In this document: one piece after another, positions 1 to 7,558 of the stretch
Layout: every line of letters starts with the position of its first letter
How positions within the stretch are numbered: the first letter of the stretch is position 1
Source: Clostridium sp. CAG:567
GTDB taxonomy: Bacteria; Bacillota; Clostridia; TANB77; CAG-508
NCBI GenBank assembly: GCA_000437855.1
Contig: FR902195.1
Coordinates: 1 to 13,260, forward strand
DNA: 13,260 bases
Reading direction: 5' to 3'
Notes under the pieces: generated by a model
The model's database searches: none
Told to the model about the DNA's origin: nothing
Seen by the model: the letters and a program-made list of their open reading frames with translations, nothing else
Translations under genes and position numbers: made by a program

Positions 1-21
1 TAAAAGTAGAATTTACTTTTA
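1..21. other. Small AT-rich hairpin at window edge
   Basis: An 8-bp perfect inverted repeat (1-8 with 14-21, loop 9-13) sits at the left edge. It could be the end of a terminator for a plus-strand gene outside the window, but no clear T-tract follows. The rest of 1-148 holds only this hairpin and the terminator at 70-120; I see no coding potential there. Confidence 0.25.
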
Positions 22-69
22 TATTTAACCTATAATAATAACATTGATATATATTAAATATCTGAATAC

Positions 70-120
70 AAAAATGAACCAAAAATATTAAACTTTTTAT
101 TTAATATTTTAAGTTCATTT
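70..120 (-). terminator. Rho-independent-type terminator of the TasA-like gene
   Basis: Reading the minus strand, a long interrupted stem forms. An outer 8-bp arm (113-120 with 72-79) and an inner 11-bp arm (100-110 with 82-92) are separated by a 2-nt mismatch on each side, with a 7-nt loop. A T-rich tract (TTTTTGTATT) follows. It lies about 30 nt beyond the stop codon of the gene ending at 149, so it is its natural terminator. Confidence 0.7.
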
Positions 121-148
121 AAATTTAAAACTTTCTGTTTTTTATATA

Positions 149-1129
149 TTATTCTTTTACAGTTAATTGTAAATCAAATGCAATGTTTGAACCTGAAGCA
201 TCATCTTCACAGTCAACATCTTGTCCTTCAATCCACATATACATTCTTACTTTTGTTATACCAGCTTTTAGAGAAAATACTTGTACATTTGCATCAAATC
301 CAGATTTTGTTTGATAATCTGTAGTAACTGTTGCAAGTTTTGTTCCATTTTTAGCTGCTGTAGCATCTCCAACTTTTATATTTTCAGTTTTAATTATAGA
401 TGCAATTACTCCATCATATGGAACTGCTGTTGCAGAATCTGCTGTTGTTGTTATTCCATAAACATCTAATGCATGGCTTATAGCTGCTGGAGTATGTATA
501 TTAAAGTTTGGTTCCCATATATATGTTGTTGCTGGTGTAGCTGCTTTTAATTCTTGTATTGTTGATGCAGATGCACCATTAGCAACATTTCCTTCAACAA
601 CAAATGCTATTCTTGAAGCATTTTCAATACCTTTTGACTTATCATCTGTTGTTTTAACTCCTGATGTTGTTGTCATCTCAATATCTGTATCTGTTGCAAC
701 TTTTAAGAACATATCAAAAGCTATGAAATGTCCTGTAGTTCCTGCTTGTTCTACAGATGGTGTTGCAGTTAAAACATAATCACCATTCTCATTACTTTCT
801 ACATCTCCAAGGAACATATTTAAATATCCTGTACTTGTATCAATTGTCTTTCCACTTGATACTGGAGTAAGAATTTCTGGTAATTGGTTAACTGATCCTG
901 TATAACCTGTTGTTATATCAGTTTTAGAAATTATTGATTTCCAAGTGGTTCCATTTGTTGATATTTGTAAACCATTTTGTGCTTCTACGTTAACATCTAA
1001 TGTAGAAACTGTAACTGTTTTATTAGCTGTAAACCAAGCATAAGATGATGATACTAGTAGTATTGCTGCTAATAATAACAATAATAATGATACTCTTAAA
1101 TTTGACTTTCTTTTGTTTCTTTTATTCAT
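149..1129 (-). CDS. TasA/camelysin-like secreted protein with SipW-type signal
   Basis: Predicted exported structural protein of 326 aa. After a basic N-terminus comes a hydrophobic stretch (about residues 12-29) ending in SSYAWFTANKTV, the SipW-dependent signal form; cleavage is expected after Ala31. The mature part is rich in Thr, Ser, Ala and beta-strand patterns and is acidic, as in TasA-like fibre or camelysin-type proteins. Near the C-terminus is a WIEGQDVDCEDD motif also found in the product of 1251-1946. Its GC and Ala content are higher than its neighbours, which suits a highly expressed protein. The start ATG is preceded by GAGG with 7-nt spacing. It has its own strong promoter at 1168-1196 and its own terminator. 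The family call rests on the signal and overall pattern, not on strong full-length identity. Confidence 0.75.
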   Translation of the reverse strand: MNKRNKRKSNLRVSLLLLLLAAILLVSSSYAWFTANKTVTVSTLDVNVEAQNGLQISTNGTTWKSIISKTDITTGYTGSVNQLPEILTPVSSGKTIDTSTGYLNMFLGDVESNENGDYVLTATPSVEQAGTTGHFIAFDMFLKVATDTDIEMTTTSGVKTTDDKSKGIENASRIAFVVEGNVANGASASTIQELKAATPATTYIWEPNFNIHTPAAISHALDVYGITTTADSATAVPYDGVIASIIKTENIKVGDATAAKNGTKLATVTTDYQTKSGFDANVQVFSLKAGITKVRMYMWIEGQDVDCEDDASGSNIAFDLQLTVKE

Positions 1130-1167
1130 TTTCTTACCTCTCTTAATTTATTTTTTCAACTAAATAT

Positions 1168-1196
1168 AGGATAGCATACTGTATTTTAAGTGTCAA
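1168..1196 (-). promoter_or_regulatory. Strong sigma-A promoter of the TasA-like gene
   Basis: The minus strand shows a perfect -35 TTGACA (1196-1191), a 17-bp spacer, and a -10 TATCCT (1173-1168) with an extended TG element one base upstream. The predicted start is near 1161, giving a leader of about 32 nt. This is the closest match to consensus in the window and separates this gene's transcription from the upstream gene at 1251-1946. Confidence 0.8.
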
Positions 1197-1210
1197 TAAT
1201 TGTAGAGTTT

Positions 1211-1248
1211 TGTAACAAAAATGTAATATTTGTAATATTACTGTAACA
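1211..1248. repeat. Four phased TGTAAyA repeats upstream of the strong promoter
   Basis: Plus-strand copies TGTAACA, TGTAATA, TGTAATA and TGTAACA start at 1211, 1222, 1231 and 1242, about one helical turn apart (11, 9, 11 bp). They sit just upstream of the -35 box at 1191-1196, where an activator would bind; read on the minus strand they are TTACA direct repeats. An alternative is that part of this stretch, followed by TTTTTG, is a weak hairpin terminator for the gene ending at 1251. Confidence 0.5.
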
Positions 1249-1250
1249 TT

Positions 1251-1946
1251 TTATATATGCTCTTCTGTTATCTCAAGGTGCATTTTCATTTCTCCACCAA
1301 TCAATGCATCTATACAGTCAGGATCATCGCCTTCAATCCAAATTACAATTGTATATTTGTCAATGTCATTTACTTTAAAATCTCTCCTTTGCTTTACACA
1401 TGCAAGACTATCTGAGTAAAACATTTCCGTATTTGGTTCAGCACCACCATTAGAACTTTTTTTAGCGTAAATGTTTTTTTCATCATTTTGATATATCATT
1501 ATTCTAATTGCTTTATCTACATCTCTTATAACATCATCTATAACAAGTGAATACCAATAGTTTATTGTTTCACTTCCATTGTTTTCTACATAAAAGGTAT
1601 ATGCAATGTAATTTTCACCATTATGACTTCCTTCTGCCTCTGTATTTAGATTATTTGGTAGCCAGTTTACAGAAATGTTGTCGATAAATTCTAACTTTTC
1701 TGCCTGTAGCATAGTCCTGCTATCTTTTTCTTTTAAATTTTCATATATTATTATTCCACTTCTTTTTGAAAAGTTTTGGTCTAAAGATACTGTAAATGCT
1801 CCTTGCTGATATACTACTCTCAATATAAAATATATTATTATAAGAAATAAAGAGCTTATTAATAATGCTATTTTTAGTATTCTTATTTTAGTATCTCTTT
1901 TTTTTATTTTCTCTGAATCTAATTCTATTTCTTTGTCTTTTGCCAT
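1251..1946 (-). CDS. Membrane-anchored exported protein with TasA-like C-terminus
   Basis: A 231-aa protein with a charged cytoplasmic N-terminus (about 1-22), one hydrophobic segment (about 23-45), and an extracellular remainder. The segment is not followed by the A-W-F or A-K-Y cleavage signature of the neighbouring secreted proteins, so it may stay as a membrane anchor. The C-terminal part has WIEGDDPDCIDA, aligning with WIEGQDVDCEDD at the end of the next gene downstream, which marks the two as distant relatives. A single glycosylation-like NGSETINYWYS stretch (about residues 122-133) resembles strand patterns of TasA-like folds. The ATG is preceded by AAGGAG with 7-nt spacing. It may be a base or anchor subunit for the protein encoded at 149-1129; that role is inferred. 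Confidence 0.6.
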   Translation of the reverse strand: MAKDKEIELDSEKIKKRDTKIRILKIALLISSLFLIIIYFILRVVYQQGAFTVSLDQNFSKRSGIIIYENLKEKDSRTMLQAEKLEFIDNISVNWLPNNLNTEAEGSHNGENYIAYTFYVENNGSETINYWYSLVIDDVIRDVDKAIRIMIYQNDEKNIYAKKSSNGGAEPNTEMFYSDSLACVKQRRDFKVNDIDKYTIVIWIEGDDPDCIDALIGGEMKMHLEITEEHI

Positions 1947-1967
1947 CTTATTTCTCCTTATTTTTTA

Positions 1968-1996
1968 TTGATTTATACTTTTCTATATGTTATTAT
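1968..1996 (+). promoter_or_regulatory. Candidate sigma-A promoter for the plus-strand TasA-like gene
   Basis: TTGATT (1968-1973), a 17-bp spacer and TATTAT (1991-1996) lie 40 bp upstream of the ATG at 2037, which has AGAGG at 2026-2030 as ribosome binding site. The region also holds the leader of the divergent gene at 1251-1946, for which I could not pick a convincing promoter. Confidence 0.5.
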
Positions 1997-2036
1997 TATT
2001 TTAAAATACAATCAAAATAATTAATAGAGGTCACTT

Positions 2037-2633
2037 ATGAAAAAATTTATATGTTTATTAGCTTGTATATCTGCACTTATTTCAATATACTTTATTTCAG
2101 ATATTTATGCTAAGTATAGAACTTCCACTCAAGGAAGCACAAATATTCCTATTGCAAGATGGAATATAAAAGTTAATAATACAACTGTAAAAAACAACTC
2201 TTCATTAGAATCTGCCATTACCCCTGTATTTCCTGGATCTGAACATATTGCAAGTAATATATTAGCACCTACTGCTGAAGGATATTTTGATTTAAATATG
2301 GACTTTGCAGATGCAGATGTATCTTTTTCTTATAATATATCAATTGCTCCAAGCGAAACAAGTAGTGTTTCTGATTTAGTTATAAAAGGATATGCTATTG
2401 ATTCTGATATTGAAAGCAACAATATCACATACTTTGACTCTAGTTTTCAAACAATATCTGGAAAAATAAATTTAGCAGATAATATAAAAAGCAGAGTCAT
2501 CAGAGTTTATATTGTATGGGATGATACTTCTGATACTACATTAATGAATAATGTTGACGATACTCAAGCAACTTTAGAAATCAGTGGTCCTGCTGTTTTG
2601 GATGTAAATATTTCATTTACTCAAGAAGTCTAA
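2037..2633 (+). CDS. Small TasA/camelysin-like secreted protein
   Basis: A 198-aa exported protein. The N-terminal hydrophobic signal (about 4-21) ends in IYAKYRTS, a SipW-type site, with cleavage expected after Ala25. The mature start carries ARWNIKVNNTTV, matching the KWSIKINGADV of 9665-10285 and the SWNVSF of 2669-3265, so the three are paralogues. A PG-containing turn and a FSYNISI strand follow, typical of this fold. It stands alone on the plus strand, with its own promoter and terminator, inserted between the two minus-strand units. It is probably a minor fibre or anchor subunit; the exact role is unknown. Confidence 0.7.
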   Translation: MKKFICLLACISALISIYFISDIYAKYRTSTQGSTNIPIARWNIKVNNTTVKNNSSLESAITPVFPGSEHIASNILAPTAEGYFDLNMDFADADVSFSYNISIAPSETSSVSDLVIKGYAIDSDIESNNITYFDSSFQTISGKINLADNIKSRVIRVYIVWDDTSDTTLMNNVDDTQATLEISGPAVLDVNISFTQEV

Positions 2634-2639
2634 CTTTGT

Positions 2640-2675
2640 AAATGCCATAATAAAAAATTATGGCATTTTTATTTT
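2640..2675 (+). terminator. Terminator between convergent TasA-like genes
   Basis: A perfect 12-bp stem (2640-2651 with 2657-2668) with a 5-nt A loop is followed by TTATTTT on the plus strand, 6 nt past the stop of the gene at 2037-2633. In the minus direction the hairpin abuts the last operon stop codon but has little T-tract, so it is at best a weak terminator for the operon. Confidence 0.8.
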
Positions 2676-3265
2676 GTTTGTGTAGCTTTAATTTCTAGTT
2701 CTAGACTTATACTTTCTTCATCTGGATGTAGAGCATAATATTCATAAGCCATTTCTCCGTATGTTGTATCTCTATCATCATCTCCACTTTCATATTCCCA
2801 TTCAACAGATATTTCCATTTTTGATTCTCCAACTTCTGAGACCATTTGCGGATTATCAATTGTAATTTTAATTTTAAAAGGAAAATCATTTTCTATCATG
2901 TTTAGTATATCATCAGAAGTAACTTTATCATTTACTGTATAAACATTGTCTAATACTTTTAAACTTTTTATTTCATAACTAATTACCGCTGGTACATCAC
3001 CATTATTATGAGCAGTGACAGTCTTAGTATATTTTTCCATTCCTGGATAAATACGACTAACATCAAATAGTATGTTTGTTGATATTTCCTCTTCTCCAGC
3101 CATAAAAGATACATTCCATGAAGAAACATAGGCAGTAAGTCTTCCTGAAACTTTAGTAGCATAAACAAACCAAGCATAAGAATTAAACATTAATAATATT
3201 ATTAAAATTATTAATGTTCTTAACTTAATTTTAGTTTTTACAAAGTGAACTACCTTTTTTATCAT
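2669..3265 (-). CDS. TasA-like secreted protein, last gene of the operon
   Basis: A 198-aa exported protein. A basic N-terminus and a hydrophobic core (about 16-28) end in NSYAWFVYATKV, a SipW-type signal; cleavage is expected after Ala31. The mature N-terminus has VSSWNVSF, the W-N/S-I/V signature shared with the products of 2037-2633 and 9665-10285. A YPGMEKYTKTVTAHNNGDVPAV-like region (about 78-99) fits the beta-sandwich turn of camelysin/TasA proteins, where a spaced Gly precedes a strand. The ATG overlaps the TGA of the peptidase gene upstream by 4 bp (ATGA), so translation is probably coupled. That peptidase is the likely processing enzyme. GAAGG lies 6 nt before the start. Confidence 0.75.
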   Translation of the reverse strand: MIKKVVHFVKTKIKLRTLIILIILLMFNSYAWFVYATKVSGRLTAYVSSWNVSFMAGEEEISTNILFDVSRIYPGMEKYTKTVTAHNNGDVPAVISYEIKSLKVLDNVYTVNDKVTSDDILNMIENDFPFKIKITIDNPQMVSEVGESKMEISVEWEYESGDDDRDTTYGEMAYEYYALHPDEESISLELEIKATQTK

Positions 3266-3864
3266 TTTTTACCTTCATCATTTGATTCCTTATTTTCTTC
3301 CTCATCATCTTCTTGATCATCTTTAGATCTTGAAACTATTTTAACAATTTCCCAAAAAATTAATAATACAATTGGCACAAATATTACAAAATAGAAAGTA
3401 TATAAATTATTAATTATTTTTGATATAAAACTTAATGAGTGTATTTTATATATGATTTTTCCATATACTTGTTCTTGAGATACAAGTGGATCTTCAATTT
3501 CATTTGCTATACCCTTTGTGTGAAACTTATATTCTCCTTTCTCATTTTCTATACCAACAACTTGGTGAGTAACTATTTTTCCTTCAAAAGAACCACCTTT
3601 TCCAATATATACAATGTCGTCTCCTTCTTTAATATTTTCCGGTTCTATACTTTTTGATATTAGTATATCTCCCACTTCATATTTTGGAACCATACTTTCT
3701 GTTACTATATTAAACATTCTAATTCCAGCAACTGTTATAGTATTATTAGACACTCTTTGAAGAATTACAACTATTAATATGGCTAGTACAATTATTACAA
3801 GTAATGTATATATAACATTATAAATACTCCTTAATATTTTATTTTCTCTAATTTTTTTCAACAT
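3262..3864 (-). CDS. SipW/ER-type signal peptidase I
   Basis: A 200-aa membrane protease predicted to cleave signal peptides at the outer face of the membrane. It has an N-terminal membrane segment (about 14-36), the catalytic block TESMVPKYEVGD with Ser57, and VTHQVV with His100, which replaces the Lys of bacterial-type enzymes. A second membrane segment lies at about 153-178, followed by a very acidic cytoplasmic tail. Where the relatives in this window read TKGDANN or TKGDNNN, this protein reads TKGIANE, so the third acidic active-site residue is Ile119. It may still work, or rely on another acid such as those at 122-125. It overlaps the DUF2357 gene by 7 bp and the following TasA-like gene by 4 bp, and so is tightly coupled to both. 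Confidence 0.85.
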   Translation of the reverse strand: MLKKIRENKILRSIYNVIYTLLVIIVLAILIVVILQRVSNNTITVAGIRMFNIVTESMVPKYEVGDILISKSIEPENIKEGDDIVYIGKGGSFEGKIVTHQVVGIENEKGEYKFHTKGIANEIEDPLVSQEQVYGKIIYKIHSLSFISKIINNLYTFYFVIFVPIVLLIFWEIVKIVSRSKDDQEDDEEENKESNDEGKK

Positions 3865-4988
3865 TTGTTTTTTTCTCCTATCTTTCTCATATACTCTTCT
3901 ATATGTTCTTTAAATATTCTTTGTATTTCTCCTATTGTTGCTATATTTCTATATTTAACTACTAAATATTTATCTGCAATTAGCTCTTTTAGTTCCTTAG
4001 GAGATAATTCACTATTTAAGTCAACTATTCTCTCTATCATTTGTGTCATAGATTGACTTTTAAGTTCTCTTTGTGTCTCTTCGTTTTCTATGGCATCTTT
4101 ATCTATAGAATTTAATATCAAATAGTTTAATAAAAATGTTTCATCTGCCAACTTCTTTAGCTCTTCTTTATTACTATGTTCTTCTTTTTGATTTATATGT
4201 TTAGATTTATCATCTAAATTTGTTTGTAAGAAGTTCCATAACCTTACTGCATATTGGAAATTAACATTTTTTAATATTACATTTGTTTTCTTTATTGGTG
4301 ACGTAACTAATGTTATATGTTTTTTATCTATAATTTTATATACTTCTGCACATGTTAAATCTGTTATTTTTCTTTCAAGTTTTTCAATTCTTTCTAAAAC
4401 ATTTTCTTTATTATTTTGTTTGTTGTTTTTATCTGAGTTTAAACTAGTACTTAATTTGATTGAAATTTCAACTTTTTCCTTCGAATAGTTTGAGTTTCCT
4501 GTATAGCTAAGTTCTTTATTGTTTTTTTCACTTATCTTTTGTCTTTCTTCAACAGCTTTTTTCTTTTTATTTATAAAAAATTTCATGTTTTGTATTAATG
4601 TATAAATAAATCTATTTTCATAAGTATCATAATTTTCTTCTTTGTTTATATTAAGGATTTTAGATGGTCTTACATCTCCTGTTTTTTTATCATAGTCTTG
4701 TATTAAGTTAGTGTTTTTTGATAAATGTTTTATACTCTCAACTGTTATTTTCCTTGCCAACTCAATTTTTACTATTTCCTCTTCATTTACAATAAACCTG
4801 TTTGGATTTCTTAAGATATTATCTATATATGGAACTGTTTCTTCCATTATTTCAATCCATTCTGTATCTTCTATAACTTTTTCATACTCTGCTTTAATAT
4901 CAACTGTAGAGTCAATTTTATCCATAAACTCTTCTGCAGTTTTAGTATTAAATTTTTCATACAAATCAAATATCTTTAGTTCTTCCAT
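3858..4988 (-). CDS. DUF2357-like protein, nuclease domain not seen
   Basis: A 376-aa soluble protein. The central region matches the DUF2357 family, which pairs with McrB-like ATPases: an NYDTYENRFIYTLIQNM segment (about 119-135) and SPIKKTNVILKNVNFQYAVR (230-249) followed by LWNFLQ. Lys-rich coiled-coil stretches occur at about 137-160 and 195-212, and the C-terminus is helical. In many family members a PD-(D/E)xK nuclease follows the DUF2357 block. Here only about 120 helical residues follow, and I see no D...ExK motif, so the protein is probably an adaptor rather than a nuclease. It has no signal or membrane segment. It lies 21 bp downstream of the AAA+ gene and overlaps the peptidase gene by 7 bp, which makes partnership with both plausible. 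Confidence 0.7.
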   Translation of the reverse strand: MEELKIFDLYEKFNTKTAEEFMDKIDSTVDIKAEYEKVIEDTEWIEIMEETVPYIDNILRNPNRFIVNEEEIVKIELARKITVESIKHLSKNTNLIQDYDKKTGDVRPSKILNINKEENYDTYENRFIYTLIQNMKFFINKKKKAVEERQKISEKNNKELSYTGNSNYSKEKVEISIKLSTSLNSDKNNKQNNKENVLERIEKLERKITDLTCAEVYKIIDKKHITLVTSPIKKTNVILKNVNFQYAVRLWNFLQTNLDDKSKHINQKEEHSNKEELKKLADETFLLNYLILNSIDKDAIENEETQRELKSQSMTQMIERIVDLNSELSPKELKELIADKYLVVKYRNIATIGEIQRIFKEHIEEYMRKIGEKNKC

Positions 4989-5009
4989 TAACTTTAACCC
5001 TCATCTATT

Positions 5010-6533
5010 CTATGTTAATTTTTTAAGTCTTAATAAATATTCAATACATTCTTTCATTTTGTCTTTGCCAAATGTTTTATTTAAAAAGTCTATATATGGA
5101 TCTATTTCATCTCTTATATATGAAATATTCAACTGTTCAAATTTTCTAAGTACTTTTCTTGCCATAAAGTAGTCAACACCTTCAATCTCATCTCCCCCAC
5201 AAGCAACGAAAACTGGTACAAACTTTTTCATGTGTGAAACAATACGGTTACCAAAAGCAATTCTAAAATGTTGTATTACATAGTTATCCATTGTTTCAAT
5301 CTTATCCAAAGTATCTTGTGATACTGCATTTTCTTCCATGGCAGTTTTAAATAAACTGTCCAAATAACTATAATTTATATCCAGAGCTTCTGTATCTATT
5401 GGATCAAAAACTTGTCCTTTATCATTAATATCGATTGGCATTGCTCTATCATAAACCTTATCTGTAACCATAAAAGTAGAGTCGTCGTTGTTGATTGTAC
5501 CAATATACCACATATTTGCAGGAATTTTTAATTTTCCAGCTATTAATTTTTTTGGATCATTTTTCCACTTATTTGGTACTAGTTCTACAATCCATTCATC
5601 TTTATTAGGCATTTCCAAAATTGATAACATTTCTGCGAAATAGTACTCTACACGTGAGATGTTCATCTCATCAAGTATTACTGTATATATATCATCTGTA
5701 TAACCTGCAACATACATTTCTTTAAGCACTTCAGTTTCATTAAACTTTTTAGTAAACTCGTTAAAGTATCCAAATAATTCTGTTCTATCTCTCCATGATG
5801 GTTGTACAGATGCAACACATGAGTCATGTTTTAAAAATTTTCCCCATGCATAAGCAAGAGAGGTCTTACCAGTACCAGAAATACCTTGTAAGATAACTAA
5901 CTTAGTAGAAGCTAGTGCTGATATAAAAAGTCTCATCATGTGTGTTGTATAATATAGTTTTAGTTTTGATGCAGCAAAGTTTCTAAATGTTTCGCATAAT
6001 TCTGGTAAAGTGAAATTATTTCCATAATCCTTAATCTTATAATTTTTAAACTCTTCATCTATTTCATTTAATTTTGAAAATCTTATTCCTAAGTTTGAAG
6101 TATCTTCTTCTTTTTGTTCTGTTACTTCTTCTGTGCTTGATTCTCCTGGTTTTAATCCTAATTGAGATACCTTCATTGCTAAGATTTCATCTTTTTCCTT
6201 CATCAATGTTGTTACTCTTTTATTTAAAGTTGCTACCTCTTCTAATAAAGCATCTTGATCAATAACTTTTTTTCTAAATCCAAAATATTTTTTTATAACA
6301 AAGATTAGAAGAGCAATAAACATTCCTATTACTAAAGCTATTGTTATAATTGCTAGTGCTACCAAAACCCATTCAGAAATAGAGAAATCATTTTTATAAT
6401 GTTCTATTATTTCTTTGTATGCTGGTATGTCAAATATTTGCGCTATTCCTGTTCCAAAGCCAGAAAATATTTTTATTATTCCAGCAAAAAATTGTGATAA
6501 AAATTCATATAAGAATCTTGTATAAGTTTCCAT
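5010..6533 (-). CDS. Membrane-anchored McrB-like AAA+ ATPase
   Basis: A 507-aa protein. The N-terminus has an amphipathic hydrophobic stretch (about 7-35), a clear transmembrane helix (about 54-80), and a probable coiled coil (about 90-125). The AAA+ core follows: Walker A GISGTGKTS (217-225), a conserved QPSWRDRTELFGYFN block (244-258), Walker B VILDEMNISRVEYYFAEMLS (285-304), sensor 1 IGTINNDDST (344-353), and an arginine-finger-like TDKVYDRA (357-364). The DEMN-x-S/A-R-V-E-Y-Y-F form is the hallmark of McrB-like ATPases. Classic McrB has MNTADR at sensor 1, so nucleotide choice is open. It would form a hexameric motor on the cytoplasmic face of the membrane. It lies 12 bp below the 331-aa gene and 21 bp above its probable partner, the DUF2357 gene. 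GAGG lies 7 nt before the ATG. Confidence 0.85.
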   Translation of the reverse strand: METYTRFLYEFLSQFFAGIIKIFSGFGTGIAQIFDIPAYKEIIEHYKNDFSISEWVLVALAIITIALVIGMFIALLIFVIKKYFGFRKKVIDQDALLEEVATLNKRVTTLMKEKDEILAMKVSQLGLKPGESSTEEVTEQKEEDTSNLGIRFSKLNEIDEEFKNYKIKDYGNNFTLPELCETFRNFAASKLKLYYTTHMMRLFISALASTKLVILQGISGTGKTSLAYAWGKFLKHDSCVASVQPSWRDRTELFGYFNEFTKKFNETEVLKEMYVAGYTDDIYTVILDEMNISRVEYYFAEMLSILEMPNKDEWIVELVPNKWKNDPKKLIAGKLKIPANMWYIGTINNDDSTFMVTDKVYDRAMPIDINDKGQVFDPIDTEALDINYSYLDSLFKTAMEENAVSQDTLDKIETMDNYVIQHFRIAFGNRIVSHMKKFVPVFVACGGDEIEGVDYFMARKVLRKFEQLNISYIRDEIDPYIDFLNKTFGKDKMKECIEYLLRLKKLT

Positions 6534-6545
6534 TCTTTACCTCAT

Positions 6546-7541
6546 TTATATTTCTATAATATTTTTTAATATTTTTTTGTTTTTCATGATATCATCATAA
6601 TAACTTGCATCTTTATTTATTAAAATATAGCTGAAAATATTTAATCTTTCAATCTCAGTTCTTTCAGTGTTAACTGTACTGTCTAAGATAACTGCAATTT
6701 TAAATCCATTTCTCATTAGTTCATAGATTTGTTCTTTGTTTTTGTTAAATTGCTCATATCGTATTTTTAGACTTATTTTATCTTGTATTGCCAAATTATT
6801 TATTATTTTCATCAATCTATTCATTTTTTGTTTTTTCTTTAATAATGTATCCGAAAACTCCAAAATATATTGTTTTTTAAAGTTTCCTTTTAATATATCG
6901 TTTAGTATTTTAACACTTATCATATAATATTCAACAAATAATTTATCCTCACTAACCGTTGTCATATTAAACGCTTTTTCAATTGCAATTGTACTATATA
7001 TTTCTGGAAATTCAATATTATATTTCAAGTTTACTCTATAAACATTACTTGTATTTTCATAGTTTGATATTTTTAAAAAGAATTCATTACTTTCAAACTT
7101 ACTAAGTAGTTGTTCTTTCTCTTTTGAGTCATCTTGTACTAAATCAAATAAATTTTGTCTAAAATCTTCATTTTCTTTATTAAGTATTTTCTTTCTTAAT
7201 GTAGTTATATTATTTATTATTTTATCTAAGTTCTTATATGGTGTTACTTTATCAAAATATACTATATAAAAGAAAAATACTGCCATGTTTTCAATTAAGT
7301 CTTCATTTGCATAATTATCTACAATCATTCTCTCTTTTTTTTCTTTTATATTTAGTAAAATTTCTTTTCTTAGTGTATAATAGTTTCCCTTTTCATATAA
7401 ATTATAATATCTAACATTTATATAAGTTTTTATATATTCATCACATATTTTTTTACTAAACTTTCTTTCAAAAACTAATTTTAAATATTTAGTTATATAT
7501 TTTTTTGTTATTATTATGTATTTATCTGTTATATTGTACAT
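6546..7541 (-). CDS. Soluble protein of unknown function in the AAA+ module
   Basis: I do not recognise this 331-aa Lys/Ile/Asn-rich protein. It has no signal peptide and no convincing membrane helix, so it is probably cytoplasmic. The N-terminal half (about 1-160) looks helical. The C-terminal half alternates strands and helices: YILEFSDTLL (225-234), DKISLKIRYEQF (254-265), NGFKIAVILDST (278-289), FSYILINKD (303-311). The order resembles the middle of a degenerate EAL-type barrel, but the metal-binding residues are not conserved, so no activity is claimed. It comes just before the McrB-like and DUF2357 genes (12 bp gap) with its own AAGGAG site and is likely the third member of that module, possibly a specificity or scaffold subunit. 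Confidence 0.65.
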   Translation of the reverse strand: MYNITDKYIIITKKYITKYLKLVFERKFSKKICDEYIKTYINVRYYNLYEKGNYYTLRKEILLNIKEKKERMIVDNYANEDLIENMAVFFFYIVYFDKVTPYKNLDKIINNITTLRKKILNKENEDFRQNLFDLVQDDSKEKEQLLSKFESNEFFLKISNYENTSNVYRVNLKYNIEFPEIYSTIAIEKAFNMTTVSEDKLFVEYYMISVKILNDILKGNFKKQYILEFSDTLLKKKQKMNRLMKIINNLAIQDKISLKIRYEQFNKNKEQIYELMRNGFKIAVILDSTVNTERTEIERLNIFSYILINKDASYYDDIMKNKKILKNIIEI

Positions 7542-7558
7542 TATTGTGCTCCTTATAT

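Noticed and set aside
281..469. Cys-rich plus-strand frame of 62 codons
   Set aside because: Lies fully antisense to the TasA-like gene; the Cys come from the reverse complement of GCA-rich Ala codons.
2640..2668. Strong terminator for the operon on the minus strand
   Set aside because: The hairpin is good but the minus-strand sequence after it is ATTTACAAAG-like, with almost no T-tract; it is assigned to the plus strand.
4711..5172. Plus-strand open frame of 153 codons over the AAA+/DUF2357 genes
   Set aside because: It is the antisense of two well-supported genes; its Ser/Ile/Phe-rich composition is what AT-rich antisense gives, and it has no ribosome binding site.
3858..6533. A McrBC-type restriction system
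   Set aside because: The AAA+ and DUF2357 parts match that family, but no nuclease motif and no methyltransferase or target-recognition partner is seen, and the operon context is secretion.
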